This document shows positions 58,294-64,000 of a stretch of DNA of 64,000 bases, one piece after another. Both the position numbers and the translations under genes were made by a program. Position 1 is the stretch's first letter, and each line of letters opens with the position of its first letter. Under the pieces are notes generated by a model. That model did not search any database. It was given only the letters and a program-made list of their open reading frames with translations, and was not told the origin of the DNA. Source of the stretch: Roseomonas alba (lineage in GTDB: Bacteria > Pseudomonadota > Alphaproteobacteria > Acetobacterales > Acetobacteraceae); NCBI RefSeq assembly GCF_019430885.1, contig NZ_JAHYBZ010000011.1, positions 62,001 to 126,000 of the forward strand, given 5' to 3'.

Positions 58294-58857
58294 ATGGCCG
58301 CGTCCGTTGAGATCCAGCCCCATGGCGCCGCGGCGCGCGCCATCCATTGGGCTTCCGCTCTGCTCGTGATAGCGGCCTGGGCCGTCGGCAGCACGATGGA
58401 GGAGTTCCCGCGCGGCCCGAACCGCGATCTGGCCATGCAGGTGCACTACAGCCTGGGTGTCCTCGTGCTCGGCTTCGCGGCGTTGCGCGTCATCCGATAC
58501 GCGGTGGCGCCGCCGCCCCGGGCGGAAGGCCCGGTTTGGCAGCGCCTGGCCGCGACAGGCACGCATGTCATGTTGATCCTGCTGACCGTCGGATTGCCGC
58601 TGAGCGGCCTGCTCGACCGCTGGGCGCGCGGTCGTCCCGTCGCCATCTTCGGCGGCGTTCCGCTGCCGGCACCCTTCGAGGTACCGGGTGGCCGGATATG
58701 GGGCGAGGCGCACGAGGTGATGGCCAACCTGCTGCTTGTCACGGTGGCGCTGCATGTCGCCGCGGCGCTCTGGCACCAGTTCGTCCTCAGGGACGGAGTG
58801 TTGATGCGGATGCTGGCAGCATCGCACCGCGGCTCGGCGACGCCGCCGGCATCCTGA
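58294..58857 (+). CDS. cytochrome b561-family membrane protein
   Basis: The 187-residue protein has four membrane segments with haem-ligand His residues at His18 (RAIHWASALLVIAAW), His51 (MQVHYSLGVLVLGF), His140 (GEAHEVMANLLLV) and His154 (VALHVAAALWHQFV). This is the bacterial CybB-type cytochrome b561, which passes electrons between the quinone pool and periplasmic acceptors. ATG 58294 with AGAAAGG upstream is the likely start. It lies downstream of the PepSY gene and may be controlled by the adjacent two-component system. Confidence 0.88.
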   Translation: MAASVEIQPHGAAARAIHWASALLVIAAWAVGSTMEEFPRGPNRDLAMQVHYSLGVLVLGFAALRVIRYAVAPPPRAEGPVWQRLAATGTHVMLILLTVGLPLSGLLDRWARGRPVAIFGGVPLPAPFEVPGGRIWGEAHEVMANLLLVTVALHVAAALWHQFVLRDGVLMRMLAASHRGSATPPAS

Positions 58858-59296
58858 CGGGCTGTCGCAGGGCTTGGCATCGCGAAGCAGTACCAACCGC
58901 GCGCAATTGCGCGCGGCAGCGATGTCAGGTTGCGGCGCGCGCCCGGCGTCGCCGCAACAGCTCGAGCGTGAATCCGCGGATATCCAATCCACAGACCGGA
59001 ACGCGGTGCGCGCTGCCTACCCGCAGGCGAGGCACGTCATTAGCCCGCGCCTCTCTCGCCCCGGCTCGATGGCATTGCCGCGCGCATACAGTTCGCGCCA
59101 TCGTCGGTAGTATCGAATGGGTCGGCGACGCGCCTGGCCGGCGGCGAATGAAGCCGATCGCCGCGCGGTGGATACCATCCGCCGAGGCCGACATCCTTGA
59201 TGGATTTTCCCCTATCACACCCGACAGGCGGGTCGTGGTGGTCGTGTCCTATCGCGTGATGTAGGAGCGATGAGTCATGGCGGGTTGGGCCGCCGG
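58858..59296. other. intergenic stretch without a recognisable gene
   Basis: About 440 bp between cytochrome b561 and the IS256 remnant. Open frames exist on both strands but none has a ribosome-binding site or family match. It is probably spacer and decayed mobile DNA. Confidence 0.4.
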
Positions 59297-59555
59297 TCAG
59301 TCGGTGAAGGCGGGCGGGCGGACATGGGGAGTGTCGTTGACGGCGCCTGTGGCTTCCAGGATTAAATCGCCGGCGCGCTGGACGGCCCCTTCGTCGAACT
59401 GCTCAAGGAGAATCGCGCCGATCAGGCGGATGGCGGCCGCCTCGTTGGGAAGGTGCTGACGACATCGGTGAGCCGCCTGATCTCGCCATTGAGCCGCTCG
59501 GTCGGGCCGCTCGGGTGCGGATTGGCGCGGTGCGCGGCACGGAAGCGTATATGGG
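59297..59555 (-). pseudogene. IS256-family (mutator-type) transposase C-terminal remnant
   Basis: The minus strand reads HPSGPTERLNGEIRRLTDVV STFP, then after a frameshift NEAAAIRLIGAILLEQFDEG and AVQRAGDLILEATG, ending in a stop at 59297. Intact relatives read like TERLNGEIKRRTDVVGIFPN then LVGALLLEQNDEWAVQRA. Only the last fifth of the transposase remains. The catalytic DDE residues lie upstream and are missing. Confidence 0.7.
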
Positions 59556-59557
59556 TT

Positions 59558-59675
59558 AGTGTCGTGTCCGCGAAGTTCGCCTGACCCCCAACGCACCTCG
59601 TGGACGACCAGGCCACTGAAAACAATGGCTAGTGGCCGGATAACGAAGTCCGCAGAACTTCGGAATCAGGACACT
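59558..59675. repeat. short inverted-repeat element, MITE-like
   Basis: AGTGTCGTGTCCGCGAAGTT at 59558-59577 is mirrored by AACTTCGGAATCAGGACACT at 59656-59675, whose complement reads AGTGTCCTGATTCCGAAGTT. The ends agree at most positions with small gaps, enclosing about 80 bp with no reading frame. This is the structure of a deleted IS or a miniature inverted-repeat element. Confidence 0.45.
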
Positions 59676-60008
59676 CGCACGTCCTCTTCCGCGGTATCCG
59701 TCAGCGTGGCGGGCTTGGCCTTCTCGATCACGGCCTTCGCCGCGTCCCGACGCGGCTCCAGGACGGTGGGGAGATAGTAGCCGCGGCGCAGCTACGGGGA
59801 CACGACCTACCGCGCCGTCACCGGACGCATGCCGTCATTGCGTCGTTTCGTCCGGATCAATGATTGACGACATACACGGCGCTTATCGCTCGACGGGCCT
59901 CGGCTCCGTGCCGCACGCCTCCTGCGCGTTAAATCATTGGACACTTCGCGCGATAGGTGCGATGCGAGAATAAGACTCGCCTGACGTTATCCGCGAGCGG
60001 AGACTTCA
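59676..60008. other. upstream region of the giant repeat protein
   Basis: The segment 59680-59800 translates on the minus strand as RLRGYYLPTVLEPRRDAAKA and VIEKAKPATLTDTAEED, which looks like the edge of an unidentified gene. The rest, especially 59860-59990, is lower in GC and probably holds the promoter of the next gene; I see no clear -35/-10 pair. Confidence 0.35.
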
Positions 60009-63000
60009 ATGACAACCTTCACGGTGACCAACCTCAACGACAGCGGCGAGGGGTCGCTGAGGGCCGCCATTGAAGCGTCTAACGCAGCGCCGCCCGGCGT
60101 TCCGAACACGATCGAATTTTCGGCATCCGGAACGATCCTGCTGGCAAGCGATCTGCCTCCTGTGACCAACGCGGTGTCGATCATTGCCGGCAACACCGCC
60201 ACCGGGAACGCACCGACAGTCGGCATCGACTTCAACCAGCATGCTGGTCTTGTGTTCGGGCCGGGCTCGGCGGGCTCGCAGCTGATCGGTCTGTCACTGG
60301 GCAATGCCGACGGCGACGGGGTCACGCTGACTGCCGGCAACATCCTCCTCAACAACAACTACATCGGCCTCGCCCTCGATGGCACGGCGCTGGGAAATTC
60401 CGGCGACGGTGTCTCCATCGCGGCCACCTCTTCTGCAAATCTGATCGGCTACAATCCCGACGCCGCGGCCCTTGCTGCAGCGGGAAGTCCCGCCGACGGC
60501 GTCGTCTCCAACGTCATCTCTGCGAACGGCGGCAACGGGATCAGCGTGCACGGTTCGGCCGACAACGTCGTCGTGTCGAATCGCATTGGCACCAGTGTCG
60601 ACGGCAACACGTCGATGGGCAATGGCGGCAACGGCATCTGGCTGACCGAAGGATCAAACGGCAACACGATCGGCGGTACGGTCGTCGGCAACGACGCCGC
60701 CGGCGCCCCAAACGATCCGACCGGCGACAAGGGCACGGTGACACCCGCATTCGTGGCTCCACCGCTCGGCAATCTCGTCTCGGGCAACGGACAGAATGGG
60801 GTCCTGATCGACGAGCAATCGCAGAACAACGTCCTGAACGGCAACTACATCGGCACGACGGCCGATGGTAACACGGCGCTGGGAAACCAGGGCGACGGCG
60901 TCGCGATCATCAACGCGGATTTCAACTCCCTGCATGGCTGCACCGTCGTCGACAATCCTTTCATTTACTACAACGTCGTCAGCGGCAACGCCGGCAACGG
61001 CATCCATGTCACCAACTCCGACCATGTGACGATCCGTGCCAACTTCGTCGGCATCGGCGCCAACAACGCCGTCATGGTCGGCAATGCCGGTGATGGCATC
61101 CTGATCGACGGCTCGTCGCGCAACACGCAAGTGGGCGGCGTGATCCCGCTCGGCAACGTCGTCTCAGGCAACAGCCTGAATGGCATCGAGGTCACCGACA
61201 CGGCCAGCGGGTTCAGTACTCTCAATACCTTCGCCGGCATCTATGCCTTTGTCGGCGTTGCGCCGAATGGCAATAACGGCATCCTCATCACGTCCACCGG
61301 CGGGAATCAGACCGTCCAGACCAACGTGATCTCGGGCAACCTGAACAACGGCCTGGAAATTTCCGGCGACGCCTGGGGCGTGACGGTCGTGCCGAACATC
61401 ATCGGGCTCGACACTCGCGGCGACACCGCCTTCGCCAACGGCAATAACGGCATCCTCATTGCGGGCACCGCGCACGACAACGTCGTCGGCGGCACCGGCA
61501 TTCTGAGCAACGCGTCCGTCATTCGCCAGAACACGATTTCCGGCAACAACAACTACGGCATCGTGATCAGCGAGCAGGCCCATAACAATGTGATCAGCCA
61601 GAGCGCGATCGGGACCGACATCCAGGAGCTTGCGGCCCTTCCCAATGGGGCCGGCGGGGTATTGCTGCAAAGTACGGGCATCGGGAACGTCGTCGGCACG
61701 GCCCATGTCGGCTGGTCCCCGCTGCCTTCGCCGGCTGAGCTTGTCAACGTGATCAGCGGCAACATCGGCAATGGCGTCACCTTGGATGCCGGTGTGGAGC
61801 TCAATGCCGTCATCCAGAACTGGATCGGCCTCAATATCAGCGGCCAATTCACCTTGCCGAATGGCGGCAACGCGGTCGTCGATGGCGGCAATCACAATCT
61901 GATCTACGGCAACCTGACGGTCGCGCCGACGCCCTTGCCGTTGGAATCGCCGACAAGCCAGCTTGAGGCGCTCTATATCGGCTGGTTCGGCAGGGCCGCC
62001 GATCCGCTGGGCTTCGACGACCAGATGGGCCAGCTGCTCACGCTGATCACCGATGGCATGTCGCTCGCTGCCGCGATGCTCATCATCTCGGAAGGCTTCG
62101 CGACGTCACCCGAGAACGCAAAGTTTGCAGCACTGGCCGCGCTGACGGTGCCGGTCGTCACGCCATCGCCGCTGTTGATCGAACTGACCAACGACTTCAT
62201 CAACCAGACTTTCACGAACCTGTTCGATCGGGCGGCAGACAGCGCAGAGCTGGCGGCGTGGCGAAGCGTATTCTTCTCCGGCGCGGTGCCTTATGCGGAG
62301 CTGGTCTACGACATCGCTCTGTCGGCGCTGAACGACGACGTCACGGCGATGAGTGCCAAGATCCAGGCAGCCGCGTATTTCACCTCTGCGATGACGGGGC
62401 TCGCGGAGGCCCCGTCCCTCGACGCAATGCAGGCCGCGGTGTCCGATGTTTTCGATGCCACCACGGAATACGCTTCCCAGGCCGCCACCGACGCCCAGGT
62501 GGGGTCAAGCCATGTCCAGATCGACTACCAGACGATCCTGAGTCCTCTGGACATCATCACTGGTGTGCGCGCAGATCTGGAAGGCGCCGTGATCCTGACC
62601 GGCAGCAGGGGCACGAGCGGTTCGACGGGCACGCAGGCCTTCCTTTTCCAAGGGCCGCTGAACGACACCGCGGCCGGCACGGTCTATCTCCTGAATCCGG
62701 ACTTCGGCAGCGGCCAGACGGTCACCACGGCGACGCTCTACGGACCCAATACCTCCATCTTCGATCCGAGCATTGGTCTCGGCAATGTCCGCGCGGTCGG
62801 CAGCTACCAATATTCAGAGAGCCCGACCGGGATCTTCAACCACGGCATGATCTACGAGGGCCGCGTCGACGGAACCAACGGCACCTGGACTCAGGTCGAC
62901 GTTCCGGCGGACGGCGTCAACGTGACCGATGGGGTCGTTATTGGCACTGCCGTCAGGGACACGATACTGCACAGCACGGCCGGGGACCTGGTCGTCGGAA

Positions 63001-64000
63001 ACTACGACCTCGTCGGGCCCGGCGGCACGCTACTGGGCGCCAATGGCTTCATCTACAATTTGGTGACCCAGCAATACACGTTGATGAATATCAACGGCAG
63101 CTTCGACAACCTGACGTCGCTTTACGGGATATGGCAGAACGGTGTCGGCAGCACCTCCTACACGATTGCCGGCGGTACCAAGGACGGGGCCGGTTTGAAT
63201 GCCGGCTTCCTGGCGCATTACGATCTGTCGACCGGCATTCTCTCGGACCTGTCATATTACACTGCGGACAATGCACCCGGGGTCATAACCCATTTTGAGA
63301 ACATCACCGCGGTCCCCGGCGGGTACAACCTGGTTGCGACGACCGATGATGGCCCGGCATTCGTTTTCGTCGCGGTGAATTCTGACGGCACATTTGGCGA
63401 AGCGGTGTGGACCGCCGCGGATCTGCCGGGCAGCAACCTGATGACCGGCAACATCGTCTATCAGAACGTTTTCGGTGGCATCTACAACACCGACAGCGGC
63501 GATGAAGTCGGCAGCTACCTTGGCGTCGTCGATCAGTCGCACGTCAGTGCCGACGGCGGCCTGATCATGCCTGTAGGCTCATTCGATTTCGCCTATTCGC
63601 TGAACGTCGCTGGAAGTGTTGGTGTGTCCATCACCGGATCGGCGGTGGCCGGCAATGTCCTTGGCGGCTCGATCGGCAACGACACCCTCATCGGCACCCA
63701 AAGCCTGCTGCAGCCCGATACGATCTATACTGGCGGCGGCACGGATGTGATCGTGCTCGCGGCAGCTCATGCGGCGCGCACACGCATCGAGCTGTTCGCC
63801 GGAAACAGCCTGACCAACATCGCTGCTGTGGCACCGGGGTTTGCGATTGACGCGGTCGCCGGCAGCATCGTGGACGCCGAGAATGTCCCGCAATTGGGCT
63901 GGTGGGGCCAGGCCACAGGTCAGTTCGGCGGTCCCGTATCGGACGCCTCGACCAATGCGGGCTTGGGCAGTGGTACCAGCCAGAACATGTCGGTTGTGCT
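60009..64000 (+). CDS. giant beta-helix / DUF4214 / RTX-like exported repeat protein, partial
   Basis: The frame is open from ATG 60009 (GGAG upstream) to the window edge, at least 1,330 residues. Residues 1-640 are right-handed parallel beta-helix repeats: TVTNLNDSGEGSLRAAIEAS, then many copies of NVISGN-N-GNGI-type units with NYIGTTADGNTALGNQGDGV. Residues about 650-830 match DUF4214 (ALYIGWFGRAADPLGFDDQM), a domain of type I-secreted proteins. Residues about 840-1210 form another repeat region. At about 1210-1260 GGSIGNDTLIG and YTGGGTDVIVL resemble RTX calcium-binding units. No Sec signal is present, which with DUF4214 suggests type I secretion of a surface or matrix protein. The base composition is lower in GC than neighbouring genes. 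Confidence 0.82.
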   Translation, partial: MTTFTVTNLNDSGEGSLRAAIEASNAAPPGVPNTIEFSASGTILLASDLPPVTNAVSIIAGNTATGNAPTVGIDFNQHAGLVFGPGSAGSQLIGLSLGNADGDGVTLTAGNILLNNNYIGLALDGTALGNSGDGVSIAATSSANLIGYNPDAAALAAAGSPADGVVSNVISANGGNGISVHGSADNVVVSNRIGTSVDGNTSMGNGGNGIWLTEGSNGNTIGGTVVGNDAAGAPNDPTGDKGTVTPAFVAPPLGNLVSGNGQNGVLIDEQSQNNVLNGNYIGTTADGNTALGNQGDGVAIINADFNSLHGCTVVDNPFIYYNVVSGNAGNGIHVTNSDHVTIRANFVGIGANNAVMVGNAGDGILIDGSSRNTQVGGVIPLGNVVSGNSLNGIEVTDTASGFSTLNTFAGIYAFVGVAPNGNNGILITSTGGNQTVQTNVISGNLNNGLEISGDAWGVTVVPNIIGLDTRGDTAFANGNNGILIAGTAHDNVVGGTGILSNASVIRQNTISGNNNYGIVISEQAHNNVISQSAIGTDIQELAALPNGAGGVLLQSTGIGNVVGTAHVGWSPLPSPAELVNVISGNIGNGVTLDAGVELNAVIQNWIGLNISGQFTLPNGGNAVVDGGNHNLIYGNLTVAPTPLPLESPTSQLEALYIGWFGRAADPLGFDDQMGQLLTLITDGMSLAAAMLIISEGFATSPENAKFAALAALTVPVVTPSPLLIELTNDFINQTFTNLFDRAADSAELAAWRSVFFSGAVPYAELVYDIALSALNDDVTAMSAKIQAAAYFTSAMTGLAEAPSLDAMQAAVSDVFDATTEYASQAATDAQVGSSHVQIDYQTILSPLDIITGVRADLEGAVILTGSRGTSGSTGTQAFLFQGPLNDTAAGTVYLLNPDFGSGQTVTTATLYGPNTSIFDPSIGLGNVRAVGSYQYSESPTGIFNHGMIYEGRVDGTNGTWTQVDVPADGVNVTDGVVIGTAVRDTILHSTAGDLVVGNYDLVGPGGTLLGANGFIYNLVTQQYTLMNINGSFDNLTSLYGIWQNGVGSTSYTIAGGTKDGAGLNAGFLAHYDLSTGILSDLSYYTADNAPGVITHFENITAVPGGYNLVATTDDGPAFVFVAVNSDGTFGEAVWTAADLPGSNLMTGNIVYQNVFGGIYNTDSGDEVGSYLGVVDQSHVSADGGLIMPVGSFDFAYSLNVAGSVGVSITGSAVAGNVLGGSIGNDTLIGTQSLLQPDTIYTGGGTDVIVLAAAHAARTRIELFAGNSLTNIAAVAPGFAIDAVAGSIVDAENVPQLGWWGQATGQFGGPVSDASTNAGLGSGTSQNMSVV

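Noticed and set aside
60009..61900. Regular short repeats as a possible CRISPR array
   Set aside because: The repeats are degenerate, coding, and have no constant spacer length; they encode beta-helix turns.
60294..63893. Many minus-strand open frames over the repeat protein
   Set aside because: They follow the repeat structure of the sense gene, lack ribosome-binding sites and show no similarity.

Overview
The window is high-GC DNA (roughly 70% by eye) from what is most likely an alphaproteobacterium of the Acetobacteraceae (Roseomonas-like). The reasons are the codon use, five intact TctC/Bug-type solute-binding proteins, and several IclR/LysR/GntR-controlled catabolic clusters broken up by IS debris. 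The taxon is inference. I see no rRNA, tRNA, CRISPR array, replication origin or complete phage.

Layout. (A) 1-5758: a leftward operon (oligopeptide-type binding protein, class C beta-lactamase-fold hydrolase, asparaginase-like protein, M28-like peptidase running off the left edge) with a divergent LysR gene; the genes overlap by 4 bp. (Debris 1) 6015-7150: a decayed IS5-family element inside a gene remnant. (B) 7272-12629: a large winged-helix/ATPase/TPR regulator, an AraC regulator, Ohr and a secreted alpha/beta hydrolase; an 18-bp sequence is shared by two upstream regions. (Debris 2) 13478-14766: an IS3 remnant and an internally deleted IS630 element. (C) 14764-33088: an 18-kb catabolic region with two IclR regulators, four amidohydrolase-type enzymes, an HpcH/HpaI aldolase, a bicupin, a quinone oxidoreductase, a D-2-hydroxyacid dehydrogenase, a SnoaL-like protein, an SDR, a mandelate racemase/MLE enzyme, MmgE/PrpD and five Bug receptors. 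All its divergent promoter gaps, and the upstream region of one further operon, carry the same palindrome (TTCCG-N5-CGGAA), so it looks like one regulon. (Debris 3) 33313-36072: a RepA-like ATPase remnant and a Bug/RND chimera.

(D) 36073-48372: an aldehyde dehydrogenase, then two leftward operons (secreted hydrolase, MFS transporter, SMP-30-like lactonase; and DJ-1/PfpI protein, a three-part flavoprotein, a membrane protein), and a second winged-helix/ATPase/TPR regulator transcribed away from them. A tandem direct repeat upstream of both operons suggests control by this regulator. The flavoprotein joins a CrtI-like FAD oxidoreductase, a ferredoxin-reductase domain and a 2Fe-2S ferredoxin in one 871-residue chain and is the most unusual protein here. 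(Debris 4) 48408-49427: an aldo/keto reductase tail fused to a frameshifted resolvase. (E) 49428-55450: a cupin, a dihydroxyphthalate-decarboxylase-like protein, a GntR regulator, a Bug gene broken by one stop codon, an FAD aromatic hydroxylase and a serine hydrolase, probably for uptake and hydroxylation of an aromatic acid. (F) 55521-58857: a histidine kinase/response regulator pair, two PepSY proteins and cytochrome b561, with an OmpR-type direct repeat between the PepSY genes. (Debris 5) 59297-59675: an IS256 remnant and a small inverted-repeat element. (G) 60009-64000: the N-terminal 1,330 residues of a giant parallel-beta-helix, DUF4214 and RTX-like exported protein that runs off the right edge.

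Regions C and D are the best candidates for undescribed systems: C as a single-operator regulon for an unknown carboxylated substrate, D as a self-contained redox module with its own regulator. Substrates cannot be read from sequence alone.
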